A DNA stretch of 5,648 nucleotides, taken from Betaproteobacteria bacterium. Lineage in GTDB: Bacteria; Pseudomonadota; Gammaproteobacteria; Burkholderiales; SG8-39. The notes beneath the pieces are model-generated. The model was not told the origin of the DNA. It was given only the letters and a program-made list of their open reading frames with translations, and did no database searches. How positions within the stretch are numbered: the first letter of the stretch is position 1; each line of letters starts with the position of its first letter. The position numbers were made by a program, and so were the translations under genes. Where the stretch lies: assembly GCA_009693435.1 (NCBI GenBank), contig SHXF01000168.1, positions 1-5,648 on the forward strand, read 5' to 3'. Positions 1 through 5,530 of the stretch are shown one piece after another.

Positions 1-699
1 GCGGCTCGCGCGGTTGAAAATCGCATAGGCGGCATCCGCCACTATGGCCGGTTTGCGGCTCGCCCGCAGGACTTCCTCTGGGAAATTCAGCTCGATCGCA
101 GCGGTGGCGATCGTAGTGCGGGGCCATAGCGAATTGACCGCTACGCCGTGCCGGGCGAACTCGGCTGCCATGCCGAGCGTGCACATGCTCATGCCGTACT
201 TGGACATGGTGTAGGCGGTGTGCTGCTTGAACCACTTGGCATCCATGCTCAACGGCGGCGACAGGTTCAGGATATGCGGGTTGGCCGCCTGCATGAGCTG
301 CGGCAGGCACGCCTGCGAACAGGCGAAGGTGCCGCGCATGTTGACGCCAAACATGAGGTCAAAACGCCGCATCGGCGTCTGCAGCGTGCCGCTCGGCATG
401 ATGGCACTCGCATTGTTGACCAGGATATCGATGCCGCCGTAGACCTCTACACTGCGCTCGACCGCCGTGCGCACTGCGCTCTCGTCGCGCACATCCACCT
501 GCAGCGGCAGCGCGCGGCCACCCGCCGCCACAACCTCCGCCGCGACGCTGTGGATAGTTCCGGCCAATTTGGGATGCGGCTCCGTGGTTTTGGCCGCGAG
601 CACGATATTGGCGCCGTCGCGCGCGCACGTAAGCGCAATCTCGCGACCGATGCCGCGGCTCGCGCCGGTGATGAAGATGGTTTTTCCCTTAAGTGTCAT
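1..699 (-). CDS. Short-chain dehydrogenase/reductase, HSDL2-like (C-terminus outside window)
   Basis: NAD(P)-dependent oxidoreductase of the classical SDR fold, partial: 233 codons are visible and the reading frame runs off the left edge without a stop. The N-terminus is MTLKGKTIFITGASRGIG, with the TGxxxGxG cofactor loop at residues 11-18. NNAS is at 95-98, the structural Asn at about 120 (GVN), the catalytic Ser at 147 in the unusual context NLSPP, and YxxxK at Tyr163/Lys167. The strings AAKTTEPHPKL, FACSQACLP, HILNLSPP, AYTMSKYGMSM and LWPRTTIATAA are typical of the HSDL2-like (hydroxysteroid dehydrogenase-like 2) bacterial branch rather than FabG or 3-hydroxyacyl-CoA dehydrogenases. The substrate is not known from sequence. 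Last visible gene of the fadE operon, it starts 97 nt after the enoyl-CoA hydratase-like gene stops. No purine-rich ribosome-binding site is visible before this ATG (upstream is C-rich), so the start rests on homology. Confidence 0.93.
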   Translation of the reverse strand, partial: MTLKGKTIFITGASRGIGREIALTCARDGANIVLAAKTTEPHPKLAGTIHSVAAEVVAAGGRALPLQVDVRDESAVRTAVERSVEVYGGIDILVNNASAIMPSGTLQTPMRRFDLMFGVNMRGTFACSQACLPQLMQAANPHILNLSPPLSMDAKWFKQHTAYTMSKYGMSMCTLGMAAEFARHGVAVNSLWPRTTIATAAIELNFPEEVLRASRKPAIVADAAYAIFNRASR

Positions 700-713
700 A
701 CGACGGTGGGGGG

Positions 714-795
714 ATTAAGTGATTGAGTGATTCAGTGCTTTGGCGAGGTGTGGTTCTTTGCTTAATCACTTAATTACTGAATCACTCAATCACTA
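714..795. repeat. Opposed 8-bp tandem repeats forming a 19-bp inverted repeat
   Basis: Left side: units AAGTGATT (717-724), GAGTGATT (725-732) and degenerate CAGTGCTT (733-740). Right side: units AATCACTT (764-771), AATTACTG (772-779), AATCACTC (780-787) and AATCACTA (788-795). AGTGATTGAGTGATTCAGT (718-736) is the exact reverse complement of 776-794, with a 39-nt loop. Because of the 8-bp period a second pairing exists: 714-724 with 764-774 (11 bp). It sits between the enoyl-CoA hydratase-like and SDR genes, within the operon transcript. No U tract follows, so it is not an intrinsic terminator. It could be a dispersed repeat or an mRNA stability or attenuation element. Confidence 0.8.
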
Positions 796-796
796 T

Positions 797-1582
797 TCAC
801 TCCCCGCGAAAGCGGGGACTTCGCTTTTCGACGAACGCAGTAACGCCCTCGGCCAGATCGGCAGTACCGGCGCAGCGCGCGAACGCCTGCGCCTCGGCGT
901 CGAGCTGCGCTTCCAGCGGCCGTTCGAACGACTGGTTGATCAGCGCTTTGGTTTCGCCATAAGCGTACGTCGGCCCGCTCGCCAGCCGCTGCGTGAGCTT
1001 ATCCGTTTCGGCAGCGAGCTCGCTCGCGGCAACCACCCGGTTCACCAGTCCCAGCGCAAGAGCGGTATCGGCGTCGAACGGATCCGACAACAAAGTCAGT
1101 TCGAGGGCCTTGCGATAACCGACCAAGCGCGGCAGAAACCAGGTACTGCCGCCGTCGGGACTGGCCCCGATTCGGCTGTAGGCAAGCGTAAATTTGGCAT
1201 CGGCCGCGGCAACCGCGAAATCGGCCGCTGCGAGCAGACTAACACCGGCGCCGGCACACGCGCCGTGCACGCTTGCCACCACCGGCTTGGCGGCACGCCG
1301 CAGCGCGAGGATCGCGTAATGCAGCTCGCGCGCGAGTTTTTCTATCATCTGGGGTAGCCGCGCAAGATTGGCGTGGAACAACGCGACGTCGCCGCCGGCG
1401 AGGAAAGCCGGACCGTTGCCACGCAGCACGATGGCGCGCACCGTAACGTCATCGCGCGCCTGTTCGCACACCTCGCGCAGGCGGGTAATCATGCCGGCAT
1501 CGAGCGCATTCATGACCTGGGGCCGATTGAGCGTTATGGTCGCCACGCCTGCGGCGGTCGCATACAAGAGCGTATCGCTCAT
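797..1582 (-). CDS. Enoyl-CoA hydratase/isomerase family protein (PaaG-like active site)
   Basis: Crotonase-superfamily protein of 261 residues, the usual family length. The N-terminal strand is GVATITLNRPQVMNALD (12-28). The first oxyanion-hole region is GPAFLAGGDV (57-66). The second is VASVHGACAGAGVSL (102-116), followed by FTLAYSRIGASPDGGSTWFLPRLVG (131-155). Aligned by eye to rat enoyl-CoA hydratase, the two catalytic glutamates are Ser115 and Tyr135, while Asp143 in PDGG matches the acid used by PaaG-type isomerases. Isomerase or an unusual hydratase activity is therefore as likely as plain beta-oxidation hydration. I chose the ATG at 1580-1582 because MSDTLLYATAAGVATITLNRP fits the family start. 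The ATG at 1598-1600 is an alternative, and the open frame extends to 1693 only by overlapping fadE. Neither start has a strong ribosome-binding site, so translational coupling to fadE (stop 22 nt upstream) is plausible. The last residues, SPRFRGE, are encoded by a perfect palindrome. Confidence 0.92.
   Translation of the reverse strand: MSDTLLYATAAGVATITLNRPQVMNALDAGMITRLREVCEQARDDVTVRAIVLRGNGPAFLAGGDVALFHANLARLPQMIEKLARELHYAILALRRAAKPVVASVHGACAGAGVSLLAAADFAVAAADAKFTLAYSRIGASPDGGSTWFLPRLVGYRKALELTLLSDPFDADTALALGLVNRVVAASELAAETDKLTQRLASGPTYAYGETKALINQSFERPLEAQLDAEAQAFARCAGTADLAEGVTAFVEKRSPRFRGE
801..818. repeat. REP-like palindrome overlapping a gene end
   Basis: TCCCCGCGAAAGCGGGGA is a perfect 7-bp stem with a GAAA loop. 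It resembles the dispersed CCCGCGAAAGCGGG palindromes common in Beta- and Gammaproteobacteria. It lies within the last codons of the enoyl-CoA hydratase-like gene, one base from the TGA stop codon, and directly abuts the 8-bp repeat array. Confidence 0.65.
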
Positions 1583-1604
1583 GGACTCAGCGCTCGCCAT
1601 GCAT

Positions 1605-4091
1605 TCATGCGCTGGTGCGCAGCGCTTCGTAAGTAACGGCCTGCGTGGACTGGACGATTTCGGATTTGCCGAGGTCCTGCGGAAAGTCATCAACCATGAT
1701 GACCTTGCGGCGCAGCGTTTTGGCCCGTCCGAGTATCCCGGCCTCGCTTTGCGAAATCACGCCCTTGGCAAGCGCCTGGGCAGCGAGTTCGTCAGCGAAC
1801 TTGCCCCCGATCGCACCTGCTTTCGCGGCCGCGCGCAGCCTGGCTTCGACTGGTTCCGCCGCAATCACCGCGCGCAGCGCCGACTCGAGCACCGCAAGCG
1901 GGGCATTCTCGTCCTGTGGAATGTACACGCCGGCGGTGAGGCGTTCGCGCGCCGGCCCCGGCTCGAGCAGCGCAGCCACCACCTGCCGCCCCAACTCGTC
2001 GCGCGGAGGTTTGAACTCGCGTCCATACGGAAAAATCATCTGCCGCAGCATGGCGCAAACGGTGGCGAACGGTATATTTACGAACAATGCGAAAAACGCG
2101 TCTTCGATCCGGTAGAACGCATCGCGCACCGACCAGTGCAGCAGCGGCAAGTCTGCCGCCGGCCGCCCGCAATCCTCGTAATGCTTGAGTGCCGCGCTTG
2201 CAAGGTACATCTGGCTCAGAATGTCGCCCAGCCGCGCGGACAGACGCTCGCGGCGCTTCAGGGCGCCACCCATGAGCAGCATCGTGACATCCGCCATCAA
2301 CGCGAATGCGCTCGACAGCCGCGTGAGCTGCTGATAATAGCGCCGTGTATGGCGGTCCCCGGGAACGCTGAGCGAGCGGCCGCGGGTGAACCCGAGCCAC
2401 AGCGCCCGTCCGAAATTCGAAATCACGAACGCGACGTGTCCGGAAAACGCCGCATCGAAATCGCGCAGCGCTTGCGCCGCGTCGGCTTCCTTGGTTGCCG
2501 CAATCTCCTTCAGCACGTACGGGTGGCCGCGGATAGCACCCTGGCCAAATATGATCAGCGAGCGCGTCAGAATGTTGGCGCCTTCGACCGTGATTGCGAT
2601 CGGCACGCTTTGATACGAGCGCGCGAGATAATTGGCGGGACCCATGCAGATACCCTTGCCGGCATGCACGTCCATCGCATCGTTGATCACCTGCCGCCCG
2701 CGCTCGGTCAGGTGGTACTTGACGATCGCGGAGACCACCGAGGGTTTCTCGCCGAGATCGACCGCGCCGGCGGTCATAATGCGCGCTGCATCCATGATGT
2801 AAGTGTTGCCGCCAATGCGCGCGATCGCCTCCTCGACGCCCTCGAAGCGGCCGACCGACATCTTGAACTGGGTACGCACGCGGCCGTAGGCGCCGGTGGT
2901 CAGCGCGCACAACTTGGCGATGCCGACACCGTTCGCCGGCAGCGAAATCGAGCGCCCGGCGGCGAGGCAGTTCATCAGCATCTTCCAGCCCTGGCCGACG
3001 TTTTCAGCGCCGCCGATGATGTAGTCCATCGGAATGAACACGTCTTTTCCCCAGTTGGGGCCGTTCATGAACACGGCGTTCAGCGGCAGATGACGCCGCC
3101 CGATATGCACACCCGCGGTCCGGGTCGGGATCAGCGCGAGTGTGATGCCGAGGTCCTCGGTCTGGCCGAGAATGTGATCGGGATCGTAGACTCGGAACGC
3201 GAGCCCAAGCAACGTCGCGATCGGCCCCAGCGTGATGTAACGCTTCTCCCACGTGAGCCGCATGCCGAGCACATTCTGCTTACCCTCCCATTCCCCGTTG
3301 CAGACGATGCCGAAGTCCGGAATGCCGCCGGCATCCGAACCCGCCTCGGGACTGGTGAGCGCAAAGCACGGTATCTCGAGGCCTTTGGCCAGTCTCGGCA
3401 GATAGTGATTCTTCTGCGCGTCGGTGCCGTAGTGCAGCAGCAGCTCCGCCGGCCCGAGCGAGTTGGGCACCATCACCGAAACCGCGGCGGTGCCGCTGCG
3501 GGTGGTGAGCTTCATCACCACTTCCGAATGCGCGAGCGCCGAGAAACCGAGTCCTCCGTAACGCTTGGGGATGATCATCCCGAAAAAGCCGTGGTCCTTG
3601 ATGAACTGCCAGACGCTCGCGGGCAGGTCGTGCAGTTCGTGCGTGATCTGCCAGTCGTCAAGCATCGCGCACAGTTCTTCAACCGGGCCGTCGACGAACG
3701 CCTTTTCTTCCGCGGTCAGCGTCGGCTTCGGAAACGCCAACAGCTTGTTCCAGTCGGGATTTCCGCTGAACAGATCGCCATCCCACCATACGGTACCGGC
3801 GTCGAGCGCTTCCTGCTCGGTCTGCGACACCTGCGGCAGAATTTTGCGGAATAACGCGAGCAGCGGCGCGCTCAGGACGGCGCGGCGCAGCGGCGACAGA
3901 TTGAGCAACGGCGCACCGATTACAAACACCGCCCATAGCCCCATGAGCGCGGACTGCGGCAGATCGCCCTGCGCGGTCAATGCGCCAAGACCGACGGCGA
4001 TGACGGCGGTCCAGCCCAGCGCAGAGTAGCGATGATAGGCACACACCCAAACAGCGGCGAATATCGCCAGAACGATCAGTAGCGCGTTCAT
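1605..4091 (-). CDS. fadE: Acyl-CoA dehydrogenase FadE
   Basis: FAD-dependent acyl-CoA dehydrogenase, first step of fatty acid beta-oxidation (acyl-CoA to trans-2-enoyl-CoA). It has 828 residues; E. coli FadE has 814. Residues 2-18, 25-40 and 47-63 are hydrophobic, giving the N-terminal membrane anchor of this family. The dehydrogenase core follows, with strings nearly identical to E. coli FadE: PVEELC..DWQITHELHDLP (136-157), VPNSLGPAELLLHYGTDAQK (208-227), EIPCFALTSPEAGSDAG (239-255), MRLTWEKRYITLGPIATLLGLAF (277-299), GRRHLPLN (331-338) and DYIIGG (356-361). Glu503 in ITVEGANILTRS is the likely catalytic base. From about residue 550 comes the FadE-specific C-terminal domain (DUF1974 type; YYQQLTRLSSAFALMADV, LKRRERLSARLGDILSQMYLASA). 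Start chosen at 4089-4091: it has AAGGTG 5 nt upstream and the MNALLIVLAIF hydrophobic start. The upstream in-frame ATG at 4181 would put the promoter inside the gene. First gene of a three-gene minus-strand operon. Confidence 0.97.
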   Translation of the reverse strand: MNALLIVLAIFAAVWVCAYHRYSALGWTAVIAVGLGALTAQGDLPQSALMGLWAVFVIGAPLLNLSPLRRAVLSAPLLALFRKILPQVSQTEQEALDAGTVWWDGDLFSGNPDWNKLLAFPKPTLTAEEKAFVDGPVEELCAMLDDWQITHELHDLPASVWQFIKDHGFFGMIIPKRYGGLGFSALAHSEVVMKLTTRSGTAAVSVMVPNSLGPAELLLHYGTDAQKNHYLPRLAKGLEIPCFALTSPEAGSDAGGIPDFGIVCNGEWEGKQNVLGMRLTWEKRYITLGPIATLLGLAFRVYDPDHILGQTEDLGITLALIPTRTAGVHIGRRHLPLNAVFMNGPNWGKDVFIPMDYIIGGAENVGQGWKMLMNCLAAGRSISLPANGVGIAKLCALTTGAYGRVRTQFKMSVGRFEGVEEAIARIGGNTYIMDAARIMTAGAVDLGEKPSVVSAIVKYHLTERGRQVINDAMDVHAGKGICMGPANYLARSYQSVPIAITVEGANILTRSLIIFGQGAIRGHPYVLKEIAATKEADAAQALRDFDAAFSGHVAFVISNFGRALWLGFTRGRSLSVPGDRHTRRYYQQLTRLSSAFALMADVTMLLMGGALKRRERLSARLGDILSQMYLASAALKHYEDCGRPAADLPLLHWSVRDAFYRIEDAFFALFVNIPFATVCAMLRQMIFPYGREFKPPRDELGRQVVAALLEPGPARERLTAGVYIPQDENAPLAVLESALRAVIAAEPVEARLRAAAKAGAIGGKFADELAAQALAKGVISQSEAGILGRAKTLRRKVIMVDDFPQDLGKSEIVQSTQAVTYEALRTSA

Positions 4092-4092
4092 C

Positions 4093-4104
4093 TTCACACC
4101 TTTT
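4093..4104 (-). promoter_or_regulatory. fadE ribosome-binding site
   Basis: On the minus strand the run AAAAAAGGTG followed by TGAAG precedes the ATG at 4091. The AAGGTG core at suitable spacing decides the start in favour of position 4091 over the longer in-frame ATG at 4181. Confidence 0.65.
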
Positions 4105-4152
4105 TTGTCGACGGGCGGGCGTGCTCGCAAAACCGATTGCACAGCAGCTACC

Positions 4153-4181
4153 AGCATACACGCGCGATACCGGCGTGGCAA
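4153..4181 (-). promoter_or_regulatory. Predicted sigma-70 promoter of fadE operon
   Basis: On the minus strand a -35 box TTGCCA (4176-4181, 5 of 6 consensus) is separated by exactly 17 bp from a -10 box TATGCT (4153-4158, 4 of 6). Transcription would begin near 4146, giving a leader of about 55 nt before the fadE ATG. No convincing FadR- or PsrA-type operator was recognised by eye around it. Confidence 0.6.
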
Positions 4182-4198
4182 CCGCGCTGCCCCATTAA

Positions 4199-4237
4199 GC
4201 TACTGAACGCAAGGGTTTTTTATGAATAATCAGTAGC
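4199..4237. repeat. 8-bp inverted repeat in fadE/toxin intergenic region
   Basis: GCTACTGA (4199-4206) and TCAGTAGC (4230-4237) are perfect reverse complements, separated by 23 nt that include a TTTTTT run (4216-4221). The repeat lies 18 bp upstream of the fadE -35 box. It could be a regulator-binding site for fadE. The T run sits inside the loop, so it is not a classic intrinsic terminator. Function unknown. Confidence 0.5.
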
Positions 4238-4276
4238 CGGACAATTCGAGCCTGGTCTCTTTGATCGCTGGCGTGA

Positions 4277-4303
4277 CGCGGCGGCCACCAACATGCCGCC
4301 GCG
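4277..4303. repeat. 9-bp GC-only inverted repeat upstream of the toxin promoter
   Basis: CGCGGCGGC (4277-4285) and GCCGCCGCG (4295-4303) are perfect reverse complements around a 9-nt loop. The repeat ends one base before the operator-like palindrome and covers the place where a -35 box would sit. No T tract follows on either strand, so an intrinsic terminator is not supported. Confidence 0.6.
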
Positions 4304-4304
4304 C

Positions 4305-4333
4305 TGTCATATGGTATACTGCACCATATGACA
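4305..4333. promoter_or_regulatory. Operator-like palindrome overlapping toxin start codon
   Basis: TGTCATATGGT (4305-4315) and ACCATATGACA (4323-4333) are perfect reverse complements with a 7-nt spacer. The right arm includes the toxin ATG (4328-4330), and the left arm plus spacer include the extended -10 element. The layout is typical of an autorepressed toxin-antitoxin operon. The winged-helix antitoxin at 4626-4985 is the obvious candidate to bind it, which is an inference. Confidence 0.75.
4312..4320 (+). promoter_or_regulatory. Extended -10 promoter of toxin-antitoxin operon
   Basis: TGGTATACT matches the extended -10 consensus TGnTATAAT at all but one position. No good -35 hexamer lies 16-18 bp upstream (the region is CATGCC-like), as expected for extended -10 promoters. 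The predicted start of transcription, about 7 nt after the box, falls at 4327-4328, the A of the toxin ATG, so the mRNA would be leaderless. Confidence 0.65.
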
Positions 4334-4642
4334 CGCAAGGCCAGAAAAGCTGCGTTGCTGCTGCACGAGAAGGTCGTGCTCGCTGACGGCGCCATCGTGG
4401 AGCTGGTGATCTGGAAATTGCCGCGCGCCACGGCCGATCGCCCTCACGGCCTGAAATACCGGCTCTACTTCGGGCGCGACGGCAGGTGCCTGGTGCGTTA
4501 CGACAACGAGTCGGGCAAGAGCGATCACCGGCACCTGAAAGGCCGTGAGGCGCCTTATCAATTTGTATCCGTGGAAAAGCTGCGGCGGGATTTTGAGGCG
4601 GATATACGGAAATGCGGAGGCAAAGATGAAAAGAAAGATTGA
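4328..4642 (+). CDS. Toxin of TumE family (DUF6516-like)
   Basis: Small basic protein of 104 residues, recognised as a TumE-type toxin of type II toxin-antitoxin systems by its conserved blocks. These are LHEKVVLADGAIVELVIWKLP (12-32), HGLKYRLYFGRDGRCLVRYDNESGKSDHRH (40-69) and YQFVSVEKLRRDFEADI (77-93). The dense polar cluster Tyr58, Asp59, Asn60, Glu61, Lys64, Asp66, His67, Arg68 and His69 is the best candidate for the active site. The molecular target is not evident from sequence. The gene comes first in the operon, before its antitoxin. The ATG has no Shine-Dalgarno and nearly coincides with the predicted transcription start; no other ATG or GTG start in frame would keep the conserved N-terminal block. 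The last 17 nt overlap the antitoxin gene, and the lysine/aspartate-rich tail (GGKDEKKD) is shaped by the antitoxin's ribosome-binding site. Expression is probably repressed through the palindrome at 4305-4333. Confidence 0.85.
   Translation: MTRKARKAALLLHEKVVLADGAIVELVIWKLPRATADRPHGLKYRLYFGRDGRCLVRYDNESGKSDHRHLKGREAPYQFVSVEKLRRDFEADIRKCGGKDEKKD
4616..4620 (+). promoter_or_regulatory. Strong Shine-Dalgarno for antitoxin gene
   Basis: GGAGG lies 5 nt before the ATG at 4626, inside the toxin coding sequence. It fixes the antitoxin start at 4626 rather than at the in-frame ATG at 4545. It contrasts with the missing ribosome-binding site of the toxin gene. Confidence 0.8.
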
Positions 4643-4985
4643 GGTGACAGTGGGCAGTCTGTCCGGGGCGCTGGATCGATTTGAAAACGCCTGGCGACAA
4701 GGCGCAACGGGCCGGAAGCGCGCCGCCGAGGTGCGGCTGACTTTCGAGAATTTACCGGTGCTGCTCAGGAACCTGACGCCCGCGCGCTGGACTCTGCTGG
4801 AGCAGCTTCGGCGAGACGGCCCGCTTTCGATCAACGAATTCGCGCGACGGCTTAAACGCAACTATAAGAACGTACATACCGACATCACACGCCTGATCGA
4901 GCTCGGGCTCGCCACGCGGCGCACGGACCAGCGGGTCGCGGTAGTCTGGGACATCGTGGCCGCGGAAATGCGACTGGCTGCGTGA
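4626..4985 (+). CDS. Winged helix-turn-helix antitoxin/repressor (TumA-like)
   Basis: DNA-binding protein of 119 residues, cognate antitoxin of the upstream TumE-like toxin. The N-terminal part, MKRKIEVTVGSLSGALDRFENAW (1-23), is a segment commonly seen in antitoxins paired with DUF6516 proteins and probably contacts the toxin. Residues 51-111 form a MarR-like winged helix-turn-helix: TPARWTLLEQLRRDGPLS, then INEFARRLKRNYKNVHTDITRLIELGLATRR (recognition helix about 79-91), then a beta wing ending VAVVWDI. The expected roles are neutralising the toxin and repressing the operon at the palindrome over the toxin start. The start at 4626 is set by GGAGG; the gene overlaps the toxin by 17 nt in another frame. 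Its stop codon overlaps the GTG of the next ORF (GTGA at 4982-4985), suggesting translational coupling. Confidence 0.85.
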   Translation: MKRKIEVTVGSLSGALDRFENAWRQGATGRKRAAEVRLTFENLPVLLRNLTPARWTLLEQLRRDGPLSINEFARRLKRNYKNVHTDITRLIELGLATRRTDQRVAVVWDIVAAEMRLAA

Positions 4986-5530
4986 AGCACCGCGATCACT
5001 CTTCGACCCGAATAATTGTCCGTCCCTCGGACCATCGCTCGATTTATGACTCGAATTACACGCATGAGGTCCCGCTTGTTATTGAGACAGACCTGCACTT
5101 TCCCGGCCCCCAAAAGCTCCTCATTAACTTTGATGGAGTCACATTCTTGTGGATAAATGGTGACGTAGACCATTTTCCCCTGATCGTGGTTCCCCTTGCC
5201 TCCCAATTGGATTACGTGCGCCGGCTAAATGACGGATACGATGTTCTGGCTCGCGATCGCATTGGATTAGTGAATCGCTTTCTTACTGCTTTGGTCTGTC
5301 GGTACCACATCCAAGCCCGCATTCACCGAAGCAGTTACAGAGCAATTGTCGATAAAGGTAAGGGAGAAACACTGGCACTAATTGAAAGAGCGGGGTTGCC
5401 ATTTGAGGGCGATGTCAACGAAATTGACGTCCGATCTCCGTATTCCGAAGTGCTCCAATTTGCACTGGGGTTATATCGAGAAGGCATCAACTCGATGAGT
5501 CGCGAGTTCAAATTCGAAGTGCAACTCTGA
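4982..5530 (+). CDS. Unrecognised 182-residue protein, third ORF after the toxin-antitoxin pair
   Basis: I do not recognise this protein. It appears soluble: no signal peptide and no clear membrane segment. The N-terminal half looks beta-rich (VPLVIETDLHF, KLLINFDGVTFLWINGDVDHFPLIVVPL, residues 31-71). The C-terminal half looks alpha/beta with ALVCRYHIQARIHRSSYRAIVDKGKGETLALIERAGLPF (103-141) and ends in a helix, YSEVLQFALGLYREGINSMS, then a charged tail. The start is a GTG overlapping the antitoxin stop by 4 nt; no ATG lies nearby in frame, and the frame has a stop (TAA at 4865-4867) upstream. No separate promoter is visible, so co-transcription with the toxin-antitoxin pair is likely. Base composition is clearly more AT-rich than the neighbours (codons such as AAT, ATT, TTT and AAA are common), suggesting separate origin. 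It could be a third component, a cargo gene or a C-terminally truncated relic. Confidence 0.6.
   Translation: MKHRDHSSTRIIVRPSDHRSIYDSNYTHEVPLVIETDLHFPGPQKLLINFDGVTFLWINGDVDHFPLIVVPLASQLDYVRRLNDGYDVLARDRIGLVNRFLTALVCRYHIQARIHRSSYRAIVDKGKGETLALIERAGLPFEGDVNEIDVRSPYSEVLQFALGLYREGINSMSREFKFEVQL

Noticed and set aside
148..726. A 192-codon plus-strand open frame at the left end
   Set aside because: It is the antisense shadow of the SDR gene, whose motifs (TGxxxGxG, NNAS, YxxxK) are all on the minus strand.
1583..1693. N-terminal extension of the enoyl-CoA hydratase-like gene to an ATG at 1693
   Set aside because: It would overlap the fadE 3' end by 89 nt and add 37 residues with no similarity to the family; the start at 1582 fits the family N-terminus.
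1368..3854. An 828-codon open frame on the plus strand, opposite fadE
   Set aside because: It is in exact codon register with fadE for most of its length, so it stays open merely because fadE lacks TTA, CTA and TCA codons, as expected from GC-rich codon bias. Its product is Arg/His/Gln-rich with no recognisable domain, while fadE matches a known family end to end.
4092..4181. Longer FadE start at ATG 4181
   Set aside because: The extra 30 residues are basic and unlike FadE, and the -35 box and -10 box of the predicted promoter would lie inside the gene; the start at 4091 has a ribosome-binding site.
4092..4260. FadR- or PsrA-like operator for fadE
   Set aside because: Only half-site-like strings (for example GGTTTTGC on the minus strand near 4130) were seen; no symmetric site matched what I know of these operators.
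4195..4861. Several overlapping minus-strand open frames opposite the toxin-antitoxin genes
   Set aside because: No domain, no ribosome-binding site, and they oppose genes with clear family signatures and translational signals.
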